Position numbers and translations under genes: made by a program. Positions 36,726-45,331 of a stretch of DNA of 64,000 nucleotides are shown here, one piece after another (position 1 is the first letter of the stretch; every line of letters begins with the position of its first letter). Below the pieces are notes generated by a model. The model had not been told where the DNA came from. It searched no databases and saw only the letters and a list, made by a program, of their open reading frames with translations. The DNA is from Pseudarthrobacter siccitolerans (lineage in GTDB: Bacteria > Actinomycetota > Actinomycetes > Actinomycetales > Micrococcaceae): positions 372,001 through 436,000 of the forward strand of contig NZ_CAQI01000053.1 of the NCBI RefSeq assembly GCF_001046895.1, in the 5' to 3' direction.

Positions 36726-38228
36726 CTATCTGCAGCCGCAGCCCGCGAGCGCCGTGGCAGCCCGGTCCAACGCCACCTTGTTGCCGGCGGCGCCGGGCGT
36801 GAGCCCGTTGCCGATGAAGGAGAAGACCAGGAGGCGGCCGTCGGCGTCCACCACGTAGCCGCTGAGCGCCAGCACCGTGTTCAGGGTGCCGGTCTTGGCG
36901 CGGACCAGCCCAGCGCCGCGGGCGGTTGAGTCCTCGCCATAGCGCGTGTCCAGCGTGCCGGTGAGGCCGGCCACGGGGAAGCCGTCCAGCGCGGCGCGCA
37001 GCCGGCTGTCCATGCCGGCGGCGATGGCCCGCACCACTTCGGTGAACTGGCGTGCTGACACCTGGTTTCCCATGGCAAGGCCGCACACATCCACGAGCCT
37101 GATGCCGTCCACGTTGATTCCGGCGTCGGTGAGCTGCGCCCGAACGGCAGCCGTGGCGCCGTCGTTGCTCCCGGGACCGCCCGCCGCCACCGAAGCCATC
37201 CGTCCCAAAACTTCGGCAAGGTAGTTGTCTGAGGCCTGCAGCATCAGGTCCACCTGATCGGCCACCGTGGCTGACTGTGCCTCCGCCAGGACCGCCCGTT
37301 CCCCGCCTGTTGGTGCTGCACTCGGGGAACGTTCGACGGCGGCTGCCACAGTCAGTCCCGCTGCCGCGCCTGCCGCCCGCAGCCGGGCTGCGAATTCCTC
37401 CGCCACCGTGACGGCCGGGTCCTGAGGACGCGGGCCGGTGGTAACGGCGGGATCGTAGCGCGCTGAGTTCAGCGCCAGCGGGTAGACCGGCGCCACTTCC
37501 CCCGCAGCAACGTCCCCGCTTTCCCAGGCGGGGTTAAGGGCCGGGCCGGTGAACAGGGAATCGTCCACCAGCACTCTGATCTCGCCTAATGTGCCTGCAG
37601 CTTTCAGCGCTTCCACAGTCTGCGCAGCCAGCGTCGCCAGGCCGGCGTGGCCCATCGCCTGGTCCGCGTTCGACTCCCCGGCACCAAGGAGGACGTCGCC
37701 GCCGCCCACCAGCAAAACCTGACCGGCAGCCGGGCCTTGCACCACGGACGTTGTGAAGCGCTGCTCCGGGCCAAGCGAGCGCAGGGCCGCCACCGCGGTC
37801 AGCAGTTTCAGGTTGGAGGCCGGCACACGGCTCTCGGAACCGCCGCGGTCAAAGAGGACCTGCCCGGTGAGTGCATCCTGTACCAGCCCCGTAAAGTTCC
37901 CGCCGCCGTCGGCCTTCAACAGCGGTTCCACCTGTGCGGTGACGCTGGCCGCGGCCGGAATGCCGGCCGACTCGTCCAGCGGAGCAAGCCCCCGTGCGGC
38001 AGACAGTGTGGCGGGGGCCTGCTGCCATTCCGGCGGCGGCGGGGCGGGGGCCGGGGCCTCCGGGCCCACGAACCCCGGCGCAACCAGCAGTGCTGCGGGG
38101 ATCATCAGGACCACCAGGAGTGCCGTCAGTGCAACCCAGGGCCAGGACGCTCTCAAAGCCGGGACGGCGCCCCGGAGACCGCGGCGGATGCGGTCAGGCC
38201 ACGGCTCCGCGGCAGTTGGTTTGGTCAT
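36726..38228 (-). CDS. dacB: D-alanyl-D-alanine carboxypeptidase/endopeptidase (PBP4 type)
   Basis: Class C low-molecular-mass penicillin-binding protein that trims peptidoglycan peptides outside the membrane. From the ATG at 38228 it has 500 aa. A membrane anchor (PWVALTALLVVLMIPAALLV) is followed by a Pro-rich linker and the S13 peptidase domain with SNLK (catalytic Ser-Lys), SDN and KTG motifs all intact. A GTG at 38264 would add 12 residues. Rv3627c holds the same place. It is divergent from ppa. Confidence 0.93.
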   Translation of the reverse strand: MTKPTAAEPWPDRIRRGLRGAVPALRASWPWVALTALLVVLMIPAALLVAPGFVGPEAPAPAPPPPEWQQAPATLSAARGLAPLDESAGIPAAASVTAQVEPLLKADGGGNFTGLVQDALTGQVLFDRGGSESRVPASNLKLLTAVAALRSLGPEQRFTTSVVQGPAAGQVLLVGGGDVLLGAGESNADQAMGHAGLATLAAQTVEALKAAGTLGEIRVLVDDSLFTGPALNPAWESGDVAAGEVAPVYPLALNSARYDPAVTTGPRPQDPAVTVAEEFAARLRAAGAAAGLTVAAAVERSPSAAPTGGERAVLAEAQSATVADQVDLMLQASDNYLAEVLGRMASVAAGGPGSNDGATAAVRAQLTDAGINVDGIRLVDVCGLAMGNQVSARQFTEVVRAIAAGMDSRLRAALDGFPVAGLTGTLDTRYGEDSTARGAGLVRAKTGTLNTVLALSGYVVDADGRLLVFSFIGNGLTPGAAGNKVALDRAATALAGCGCR

Positions 38229-38382
38229 GCTGGTGCTGGTCCTCAAGTCCTGAAATTTCCCCACAAGTTCCTGATTCCAGGGCCTCTCGCTATATCCTCA
38301 ATAATAGTCGGCGGCACGGACACTCCCTTTGGTGAGCGGTCAAGTGTGCCGCGAACCCCCTGCAATTGCCGAGGAGCATTCC

Positions 38383-38871
38383 ATGAAGCACGACGTGACC
38401 ATCGAGATCCCCAAGGGATCACGCGTCAAGTACGAAGTTGACCACGAGACCGGCCGCGTCCGCCTGGACCGCGTCCTCTTCACCTCCATGCAGTACCCCA
38501 CGCACTACGGATACTTCGAAAACACCCTCGGCGAAGACGGCGACCCGCTGGACGCGCTGGTACTCCTGCAAGATTTCGACCTGCATCCCGGCGTCATCGT
38601 TGAATCCCGTCCCATCGGTGTCTTCAACATGACCGACGACGGCGGCGGAGACGCCAAGATCCTCTGCGTTCCGGTGGATGCCCGCTTCGACCACATCCAG
38701 GAAGTCAGCGACGTCAACGAGTTCCTGATCAAGGAAATCGAGCACTTCTTCACCCGCTACAAGGACCTGGAGCCGGGCAAGTGGGTCAAGGCCGAGGGCT
38801 GGGGCGACCGCGCCGCCGCCGAAGCCGAGCTGGAAGCCTCCATCAAGCGTTACGTGCCCACCGGCCACTAA
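38383..38871 (+). CDS. ppa: Inorganic pyrophosphatase, family I
   Basis: Hydrolyses pyrophosphate to drive biosynthesis; cytosolic and metal-dependent. The 162 aa are normal for family I. The signature metal-binding region is EDGDPLDALVLL, and active-site residues occur in SRVKYEVDHETGRVRLDRVL and MQYPTHYGYFENTL. The ATG at 38383 follows GAGGAG. A strong terminator follows. Divergent from dacB; both promoters lie in 38229-38382, where TATA-like boxes occur around 38289-38310. Confidence 0.97.
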   Translation: MKHDVTIEIPKGSRVKYEVDHETGRVRLDRVLFTSMQYPTHYGYFENTLGEDGDPLDALVLLQDFDLHPGVIVESRPIGVFNMTDDGGGDAKILCVPVDARFDHIQEVSDVNEFLIKEIEHFFTRYKDLEPGKWVKAEGWGDRAAAEAELEASIKRYVPTGH

Positions 38872-38884
38872 CGTCTGCTTTATC

Positions 38885-38934
38885 GTTCGACGGCGGGTGC
38901 CCTGTTCGCAAGAGCCGGGCACCCGCCGTCGAAC
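38885..38934 (+). terminator. Terminator after ppa
   Basis: An 18-bp perfect stem (38885-38902 with 38917-38934), 14-nt loop, followed by CTTTAAG, 13 bp beyond the ppa stop. Confidence 0.88.
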
Positions 38935-38958
38935 TTTAAGTCCCCGCCCTCGGGCTCG

Positions 38959-39021
38959 GAGTTTTTGTCCAGATATGCAGACTTCCGGGCATCGGAACCC
39001 TGCATATCTGGACAAAAACTC
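38959..39021. repeat. 63-bp palindromic element, type A copy 2
   Basis: The arms at 38959-38980 and 39000-39021 are identical to copy 1. The 19-nt centre is itself palindromic (TTCCG-N5-CGGAA). It lies between ppa and the carboxylesterase, which point the same way, so here it is not a convergent-end element. It is stop-free in the frame of the carboxylesterase. Confidence 0.95.
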
Positions 39022-39048
39022 TCCGGGGAGGTGTGGCATTGTGGGTTG

Positions 39049-40374
39049 GTGAACTCCCAGCCTTCGTTCTATCCGCCCTGCGGTCCCGTCACCGGCCGGC
39101 GCGACGGGGACGTCCTTCGGGCCACCGGCATTCCCTACGCCAGGGCCGCACGCTTCCAGCCTCCCGCTCCTGCGCCGGACCGGACCGAACCGCTCGCGGC
39201 CACTTCCCCGGCCCCGGCCTGCCCGCAGGGCCCGGTTCCGTTCCTCGACGACGTCCTGGGCACCCGCTACGGCGAACTTCCGGGCAGCGAGGACTGCCAG
39301 AACCTCTCCATCACCATGCCGGCCGACCTTGCCACGGAAGAGCGGCTGCCGGTGATGGTGTGGATCCACGGCGGTTCCTACACCACCGGCTCGGGCGACC
39401 TGGCCATCTTTGATCCGGCAGTTCTGGTGGCCGAAAACCGCGTAGTAGTGGTCTCGGTGACCTACCGGCTGGGGTTGTTCGGCTTCCTGGCCACGCATTC
39501 GGGCCGGCCCGGAAACCTGGGCCTGCTGGACCAGCTTGAGGCCTTCCGCTGGGTGCAGCGGAACATTGCCGCGTTCGGCGGAGATCCGGGGCGGGTGACG
39601 GCGTTCGGGCAGTCCGCCGGCGGCGATGCCATCGCCCACCTCATGGCCACCCCGCAAGCGCCGCAACTGTTCCAGCGGGCCATCATCCAAAGTGCACCGC
39701 TGGGCATTTCGCGCGGCCGGAGCAAGATGAACCATGCCATGGGCATCGCGGCCGAAGCGGTCACCGACGACACTCCGGCAATGGAGGTGGTGGAGCGGGA
39801 GGACCACGTGACGCAGGTGGCCCGGAAGTTCGGAATGCTGGCAGCCATGCCGTTCGGGACGCAGTACGGGCACGCGCCGCTGCCGGAGGAACCGGACATC
39901 GAGGCCGCGTGGAACCGATCCGCGCCCGGGATAGAGGTACTGATCGGGCACACGTCCGAAGAGGCGCGGCTCTTCCTGCCCCGCAGCCCGTACCTGAGCC
40001 GGCTGGCCCGCGTGCCGGTCGCCGGAACCGCCGTTGTCCGGGCCATTGACTGGGTGGTCACCGAGACCGTGTACGGCAGGGCGGCCAGGAAGTTCGCCCG
40101 ACGCCATGCCAAGGCAGGCGGAAAAGCCCATCGGTACGTGCTGCACTGGCATGCGCCCGGCAACATTTTCGGCGCTGCCCACACCATCGACCTGCCCCTT
40201 CTCTTCGGGAACCGGAACACCTGGGACGGCGTCGGGCTGATAGCCGGCGCCGCATGGGAGGACGTGGACGACGTCGGGCGGCAAGTCCGGAGCCTCTGGG
40301 CGGCTTTCGCGCGGGGAGACTCCCTCGGCGAGAAGGGCGGGATTCCCGGCGCGTTGACGTACCAGGCGGCCTGA
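39049..40374 (+). CDS. Carboxylesterase, type B
   Basis: A 441-aa esterase of the cholinesterase-like family, somewhat shorter than the usual 500. It has NLSITMP near the N-terminus, the oxyanion stretch MVWIHGGSYTTGSG, the nucleophile elbow FGQSAGGDAIAHLM (GQSAGG, where GESAGG is common), a Glu in IGHTSEEARLF, and the His in GAAHTIDLPLLFGN. No signal peptide. The start is uncertain: GTG at 39031, TTG at 39046 or GTG at 39049. The frame remains open back through the type A palindrome. Substrate unknown. It converges on the next hydrolase with a 13-bp gap. Confidence 0.85.
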   Translation: MNSQPSFYPPCGPVTGRRDGDVLRATGIPYARAARFQPPAPAPDRTEPLAATSPAPACPQGPVPFLDDVLGTRYGELPGSEDCQNLSITMPADLATEERLPVMVWIHGGSYTTGSGDLAIFDPAVLVAENRVVVVSVTYRLGLFGFLATHSGRPGNLGLLDQLEAFRWVQRNIAAFGGDPGRVTAFGQSAGGDAIAHLMATPQAPQLFQRAIIQSAPLGISRGRSKMNHAMGIAAEAVTDDTPAMEVVEREDHVTQVARKFGMLAAMPFGTQYGHAPLPEEPDIEAAWNRSAPGIEVLIGHTSEEARLFLPRSPYLSRLARVPVAGTAVVRAIDWVVTETVYGRAARKFARRHAKAGGKAHRYVLHWHAPGNIFGAAHTIDLPLLFGNRNTWDGVGLIAGAAWEDVDDVGRQVRSLWAAFARGDSLGEKGGIPGALTYQAA

Positions 40375-40387
40375 CTGAAGCAGGGGG

Positions 40388-41215
40388 TCAGTGGCCGGCG
40401 ATATTGCGGATGGCTTCCACCAGGATGTCCTGGCGCTGGAAGTAAGCGTTGTGGCCGGCGTCTTCGACCACCAGGAGGCTGGCGCCGGGCACCGTTGTGG
40501 CCACGTGCTCAGCCCCGCGGCGGATCCGCGGCCTTTCCTGGTCCCCGATCAACACCAGCAGAGGGCTGGAGATGGATTCCAGTCCGTGCTGGAACCAGTC
40601 CACATCCGAGGGATCCGGGCTGAGGAACTCCCCCTGGCTTTGCTCGAGGCTGCGCGGGTAACGGGCGGCCTCGATGGCGGCGGCAGTGGAGCGGACGCGG
40701 ATGTAGCGGGCATAGTCCTTGGGGTTCTCAGCGATCCACTGGTCCGTGAAGGAGTTCCCCACTCCGAGCCAGATCCGCTCATCGGCGTCCAGCGAGCTGA
40801 ACACCTCGAATTTCTCCGGCTCGCCTGCCTGCCCGGGCGGCGGCACCACCAACGGCCAGCCCATCCCGCAAACCACCAGTGCTGCGGCACCGCCGGGATT
40901 CCGGACCGCCCAGCGGAGGGCCGTCATGCCACCCATGGATTGGCCCACGATCACCGGCTTCTTCAGGCGCAGCGCACTGATGAACCGGTCCAGCTCTGCG
41001 ACGCGGTCCACCAGTAGTCCTTGGCGGGGCGAGTTCGAAGACCAGCCGTGATCGTAGGTGTCGTAGGTCAACACCCGGAAGTCCTGCTCCAGTTCGGCGG
41101 TGATCGGCTCCCAGCAGGCTGCCGCGGAGGCATGGCCGTGCAGCAGCATTATAGGCTGGCCCCGGCCGGAGTCCGTGTAGTGGATGTCGTTGCCGAGCAC
41201 ATCGAGCCAGGGCAT
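40388..41215 (-). CDS. Alpha/beta hydrolase
   Basis: A 275-aa cytosolic hydrolase with the oxyanion motif MLLHGHASAAACW, the nucleophile elbow GQSMGGMTAL, an Asp in LVLIGDQERP and the His in VVEDAGHNAYFQ. The ATG follows AAAGGA. It belongs to the broad group containing haloperoxidase-like and meta-cleavage hydrolases. The substrate cannot be told from sequence. It is not closely similar to the two paralogues at 6121 and 16733. Confidence 0.88.
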   Translation of the reverse strand: MPWLDVLGNDIHYTDSGRGQPIMLLHGHASAAACWEPITAELEQDFRVLTYDTYDHGWSSNSPRQGLLVDRVAELDRFISALRLKKPVIVGQSMGGMTALRWAVRNPGGAAALVVCGMGWPLVVPPPGQAGEPEKFEVFSSLDADERIWLGVGNSFTDQWIAENPKDYARYIRVRSTAAAIEAARYPRSLEQSQGEFLSPDPSDVDWFQHGLESISSPLLVLIGDQERPRIRRGAEHVATTVPGASLLVVEDAGHNAYFQRQDILVEAIRNIAGH

Positions 41216-41352
41216 GGGGTTGGTCCTTTCGGGCGTGGCCTGCCGGGCGGGCGGCTACGCACCAGAGTTCCAGATTCAGGGCTCTGAGTCATCCGGTGTC
41301 CAGAACGGGTCCACGGCCGCCGGGGGTGCCGCCGGAGGTAGAGTCTGGTTCC

Positions 41353-42105
41353 GTGAGAACGCTCGGAGTGGACCTTGCCGCGGCCACCAAAAAGACGGCG
41401 GTGGCAGTGCTCGAATGGGGCCAGGGCTCCGCGCGGCTGGTCCACCTCGCGCTCGACGTGGCTGACCAGGACATCGTCGAACTGTTCGGAGCCGCCGACA
41501 TGACGGGCATTGATTGCCCTGTCGGCTGGCCGCAGGCGCTGATCCCGTTCCTCACCGGGCACCTGGAGTTCGACGCCGGCCCCGTGTTGGCGTACGACGG
41601 CATCGAGGGCCGGCGCCTGCTGGCTTACCGCGACACGGACCGCTTCGTCACCGCCCGGACCGGCTTGATCCCGCTCAGTGTCTCGGCGGACCGGCTCGCG
41701 CACCCGGCCATGCGCTCCGCCGTTATCCAGGCCAAAATCGCCGCACTCCACGGTCCCCAGCCGAGGGACGGCTCCGGCAAACTGGCCGAGGTCTACCCCG
41801 CTGCCTCACTAAAGCTCTGGGGCCTGGGCGCCCGCGGCTATAAAGGACGCGGCACCACCGAAGCGGATCGCCTCTCGGTGCTGCTCGAAAGCCTGCGCGC
41901 GCAGGCGCCGTGGCTGGACTTAGCCGGCCAGGAGGACCGGCTGGCCGGCTCGGACGACCTGTTTGACGCCGTCGTGGCTTCCCTCACCGCCCGTGCGGCC
42001 GCCGTCGGGCTGACCCTGCGGCCTGACGATGACCATGCGGCAGCGGCCCGCAAGGAAGGGTGGATCCACCTGCCCGCCAGCGGCCTCCCTGCCCTCGCCA
42101 CGTAG
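41353..42105 (+). CDS. DUF429 protein (predicted RNase H-fold nuclease)
   Basis: A 250-aa protein with the DUF429 pattern TLGVDLAAATKKTAVAVLEW, ADMTGIDCPVGWPQALIPFL and the acidic C-terminal helix DLFDAVVASLTARAAAVGL. The fold is RNase H-like with several acidic residues, but no activity is proven. The GTG start at 41353 has a TAGAGT -10 box (41339-41344) 8 bp upstream and no ribosome site, so it is probably leaderless. Its stop codon touches the type A palindrome at 42105. Confidence 0.85.
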   Translation: MRTLGVDLAAATKKTAVAVLEWGQGSARLVHLALDVADQDIVELFGAADMTGIDCPVGWPQALIPFLTGHLEFDAGPVLAYDGIEGRRLLAYRDTDRFVTARTGLIPLSVSADRLAHPAMRSAVIQAKIAALHGPQPRDGSGKLAEVYPAASLKLWGLGARGYKGRGTTEADRLSVLLESLRAQAPWLDLAGQEDRLAGSDDLFDAVVASLTARAAAVGLTLRPDDDHAAAARKEGWIHLPASGLPALAT

Positions 42106-42167
42106 AGTTTTTGTCCAGATATGCAGGGTTCCGGGGCCCGGAGGTCAGCATATCTGGACAAAAACTC
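42105..42167. repeat. 63-bp palindromic element, type A copy 3
   Basis: Arms 42105-42126 and 42146-42167 (21 of 22 positions complementary) surround a 19-nt centre. The centre shares TTCCGGG and CGGA with copy 2. The element spans the gap between the convergent DUF429 and phosphoketolase genes; its first base is the last base of the DUF429 stop codon. Confidence 0.95.
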
Positions 42168-42173
42168 CAGGGG

Positions 42174-44546
42174 TCAGCCGAGTTTCCAGTTCCGGATCTC
42201 CTCGGGGTCCTCACCGTGGGTGCGGGTGTGCTCGCGGGCCCGGATCCGCCGGTCCTGGAGCTCCTGCCGCAGCATCGAGTGCTTCTCCGCCAGGCCCGGC
42301 ACCCGGTCGATGGCGTCGATAGCGAGCTGGAACCGGTCGATGCCGTTCAGCATTGCCATGTCGAAGGGTGTGGTGGTGGTCCCTTCCTCCTTGTAGCCGC
42401 GCACGTGCAGGCCCTCCTGGTTGGAGCGGCGGTAGGCCAGCCGGTGGATCAGCGACGGATAACCGTGGTACGCGAAGATGATGGGTTTGTCCGCGGTGAA
42501 GATCCCGTCGAAGTCCCGTGCCGGAAGCCCGTGCGGGTGTTCACTCTCGTCCTGCAGCCGCATCAGGTCAACGACATTGACCACGCGGACCTTCAGTCCC
42601 GGCGCGCCCAGCCGGAGCAGCTCCGCCGCCGCCACCGTTTCCACCGTGGGGACGTCGCCGGCGCAGGCAAGCACAACGTCGGGCTCCTCCCCCGGCACCT
42701 CCGACCCCGCAAAGTCCCAGATGCCCAGCCCGCGCTGGCAGTGCGTGGCGGCGTCCGCCGGGCCCAGCCAGGTAGGCGAAGGCTGCTTTCCGCTGACCAC
42801 GATATTCACGTAATCCGTGGACGCCAGGCAGTGCTCCATCACGGACAGCAGGGTGTTCGCGTCCGGCGGCAGGTACACCCGGATGACCTCAGCTTTCTTG
42901 TTCACCGCGTGGTCGATGAACCCCGGGTCCTGGTGCGAAAAACCGTTGTGGTCCTGCTGCCACACGTGCGAGGACAGGAGGTAGTTCAGTGAGGCGACCG
43001 GCTGGCGCCACGGCAGCTTCCGGTGCACCTTCAGCCACTTGGCGTGCTGGTTGAACATGGAGTCGACGATGTGGATGAAGGCCTCGTAGCAGCTGAAAAC
43101 GCCGTGCCTGCCGGTCAGGAGGTAGCCTTCCAGCCAGCCCTGGCACAGGTGCTCGCTGAGCACCTCCATCACTCTGCCGGAGCGCGCAAGGTGCTCGTCG
43201 GCGTCGTCAATGCGGTACTGCCACACCTTGTCCGTGACCTCATAGACGCTCTGGAGCCGGTTGGACGCCGTCTCGTCCGGGCCGAACAGCCGGAACGTTT
43301 CCATGTTCAGGGCCACGACGTCCCGCATCCATGAACCGAGCGTGATCATCGGGCTGACACGTTCGGTCCCGGCCCGGGGAACCTCGACGGCGTGGTCCAG
43401 GTAGGCGGGCAGCTTCAGCGCGCGGCGGAGCAGACCGCCGTTCGCATGGGGCGTGGCGCTCATCCGGAAGTCGCCGGTGGGGGCGCCCTCGGCGACGTCG
43501 GGCCGGAGCCGCCCGTCGCCGTCGAACAGTTCCTCCGGGCGGTAGGACTTCAGCCATTCCTCCAGGAGCCGCAGGTGGTCGCCGTTGGTTCGGACCTCCG
43601 AGAGCGGCACCTGGTGGCTCCGCCACGTCCCCTCAACCTGCAGCCCGTCCACTTCGCGCGGCCCGGTCCATCCCTTTGGTGAGCGCAGCACCATCATGGG
43701 CCAGCGCGGCGCCTCAGCAGCTTGGTCTTCCGATGGCGTCCGCCGCGAATCCTGGATGGCACGGATGTCCGCCATGCAGGATTCCAGCGCCGCCGCGAAG
43801 TCGCGGTGGGCCTGCTCCGTGTTGTCCGGGTCCTTGACGGTGACGAAGTAGGGCTCGTGGCCGTAACCGCGCAGGAGCTGCTCAAGCTGCGCTTCGGGCA
43901 TGCGCGCCAGGACTGTGGGGTTGGCGATTTTGTAGCCGTTCAGGTGCAGGATGGGCAGCACCGCGCCGTCCGCTGCCGGGTCCAGGAAGTTGTGGGAGTG
44001 CCAGCTCGCGGCCAGCGGCCCGGTTTCCGCCTCGCCGTCGCCAATCACGACGGCGGCCACCAGCTGGGGATTGTCGAGGACCGCACCGTAGGCATGGGCG
44101 AGCGAGTACCCGAGTTCGCCGCCCTCGTTAATGGAGCCGGGCGTCTCCGGGGCGGCATGGCTGGGGATCCCGCCGGGGTAGGAAAACTGCCGGAAGAGCT
44201 CCGCCAGGCCATCCTCGTCGTTGCCCACATGGCCGTAGATTTCGGAGTACGTGCCTTCCAGCCAGGCGTTGGCGACGACGGCGGGGCCGCCATGGCCGGG
44301 ACCTGCCACAAAGAGCATCTCGGCCGAGTCGCGGCGGATGATGCGGTTCAGGTGGGCATAGATGAAGTTCAGCCCGGGTGTGGTGCCCCAGTGCCCCAGC
44401 AGCCGGGACTTGGTGTGCCCGGCCGCCAGGGGTTCGCGCAGCAGCGGATTGGAGCGGAGGTAGATCTGGCCTACCGACAGGTAATTGGCGGCGCGCCACC
44501 AACGGTCCACCAGTTCGAGTTCGTCCTGCCCCATGCTGCTGGTCAT
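42174..44546 (-). CDS. xfp: Xylulose-5-phosphate/fructose-6-phosphate phosphoketolase
   Basis: Thiamine diphosphate enzyme that splits xylulose 5-phosphate or fructose 6-phosphate with phosphate, giving acetyl phosphate and an aldose phosphate. From the ATG at 44546 (GAGG 6 bp upstream) the protein has 790 aa, the normal length. The family signatures are GHWGTTPGLNFIYAHLNRII, GPGHGGPAVVANAWLEGTY, SYPGGIPSH and GELGYSLAHAYGA, then the cofactor-binding VIGDGEAETGPLA. The later TKxxP-like domain ends KHSMLRQELQDRRIRAREHT. No acetate kinase or phosphotransacetylase gene is in the window. Divergent from a SatD-like gene. Confidence 0.96.
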   Translation of the reverse strand: MTSSMGQDELELVDRWWRAANYLSVGQIYLRSNPLLREPLAAGHTKSRLLGHWGTTPGLNFIYAHLNRIIRRDSAEMLFVAGPGHGGPAVVANAWLEGTYSEIYGHVGNDEDGLAELFRQFSYPGGIPSHAAPETPGSINEGGELGYSLAHAYGAVLDNPQLVAAVVIGDGEAETGPLAASWHSHNFLDPAADGAVLPILHLNGYKIANPTVLARMPEAQLEQLLRGYGHEPYFVTVKDPDNTEQAHRDFAAALESCMADIRAIQDSRRTPSEDQAAEAPRWPMMVLRSPKGWTGPREVDGLQVEGTWRSHQVPLSEVRTNGDHLRLLEEWLKSYRPEELFDGDGRLRPDVAEGAPTGDFRMSATPHANGGLLRRALKLPAYLDHAVEVPRAGTERVSPMITLGSWMRDVVALNMETFRLFGPDETASNRLQSVYEVTDKVWQYRIDDADEHLARSGRVMEVLSEHLCQGWLEGYLLTGRHGVFSCYEAFIHIVDSMFNQHAKWLKVHRKLPWRQPVASLNYLLSSHVWQQDHNGFSHQDPGFIDHAVNKKAEVIRVYLPPDANTLLSVMEHCLASTDYVNIVVSGKQPSPTWLGPADAATHCQRGLGIWDFAGSEVPGEEPDVVLACAGDVPTVETVAAAELLRLGAPGLKVRVVNVVDLMRLQDESEHPHGLPARDFDGIFTADKPIIFAYHGYPSLIHRLAYRRSNQEGLHVRGYKEEGTTTTPFDMAMLNGIDRFQLAIDAIDRVPGLAEKHSMLRQELQDRRIRAREHTRTHGEDPEEIRNWKLG

Positions 44547-44668
44547 AACCATCCTCACGTCGCGGTCACCGCCCAAAGGCGGCCGTTGCTCCATCGCACC
44601 AGATGGGCCCGGACGAGGCAACCCCGCTTGCCGGGGCGAGGCTGCCTGCGGGTAGGCTGTGCTTTCAG

Positions 44669-45268
44669 ATGTTCACGCTGACAATCAACCAGACCGATAG
44701 CCGGCGCGATGGTGACCGGGTGCCGCAGCTGCTCAAGGACCTGCGGCACATTCCTGCGCGCCTGGACTTCGACCGGTCCGTGGAAGACGAAGTCCAGGGC
44801 ATCGTGGAGTGTCCGCACCAGGCTGTGGAAGCGGCGCTGATCGCGCTGCGGGCCGGTGTGTGGTACGTGGGTATCGGCGTCGGCCCCGTCAATGAACCGC
44901 TTCCCAACCAGATCAAGGACGCGTCCGGCCACGGGCTGGTGTACGCCCGCCGGGCGGTGGACAGGCTGCGGAGCAGCAAGGAACGGGTGCCCGTCGCCGT
45001 GGAGGGTCCGCTCGCCGACGTGGCCCACGATGCCGAGGCCGTGCTGAGGCTGCTGGGGCATATCGTCCGCGACCGGTCCGGTGCCGAATGGCGGGTCCTT
45101 GACCTGCTCACCCCTGGAGTCCGCGGGCAGCAGAAGGCCGTGGCCCAGGAACTGGGGATCACCACGCAGGCGGTCAGCAAGGCGGTGGCCCGTGCTCAGT
45201 GGAACGAGGAACACGCGGCCCGGCCGGCCGCAGCACGGTTGCTGGCGTTGATCCTCGAGGTGCGCTAA
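44669..45268 (+). CDS. SatD-like protein with C-terminal helix-turn-helix
   Basis: A 199-aa protein. The N-terminal part (LTINQTDSRR, then DEVQGIVECPHQAVEAAL and RAGVWYVGIGVGPVNEPLP) resembles SatD-family nucleotide-cyclase-like folds. The C-terminal part LTPGVRGQQKAVAQELGITT followed by QAVSKAVARAQW is a helix-turn-helix. It is probably a regulator that senses a small molecule. A TAGGCT box (44653-44658) lies 10 bp before the ATG and no ribosome site is seen, so it is likely leaderless. It is divergent from phosphoketolase, with 122 bp between the starts. Confidence 0.65.
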   Translation: MFTLTINQTDSRRDGDRVPQLLKDLRHIPARLDFDRSVEDEVQGIVECPHQAVEAALIALRAGVWYVGIGVGPVNEPLPNQIKDASGHGLVYARRAVDRLRSSKERVPVAVEGPLADVAHDAEAVLRLLGHIVRDRSGAEWRVLDLLTPGVRGQQKAVAQELGITTQAVSKAVARAQWNEEHAARPAAARLLALILEVR

Positions 45269-45308
45269 GGCTTACTTGCCGTTTCGTGCGCGTCAGCGTG
45301 GTCTCACG

Positions 45309-45326
45309 GGCCAGCCGTGGCTGGCC
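45309..45326. terminator. Stem-loop between convergent genes
   Basis: GGCCAGCC (45309-45316) pairs with GGCTGGCC (45319-45326), in the 63-bp gap between the SatD-like gene and the phosphatase. There is no T tract, so it is a weak terminator at best. Confidence 0.45.
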
Positions 45327-45331
45327 GGGCC

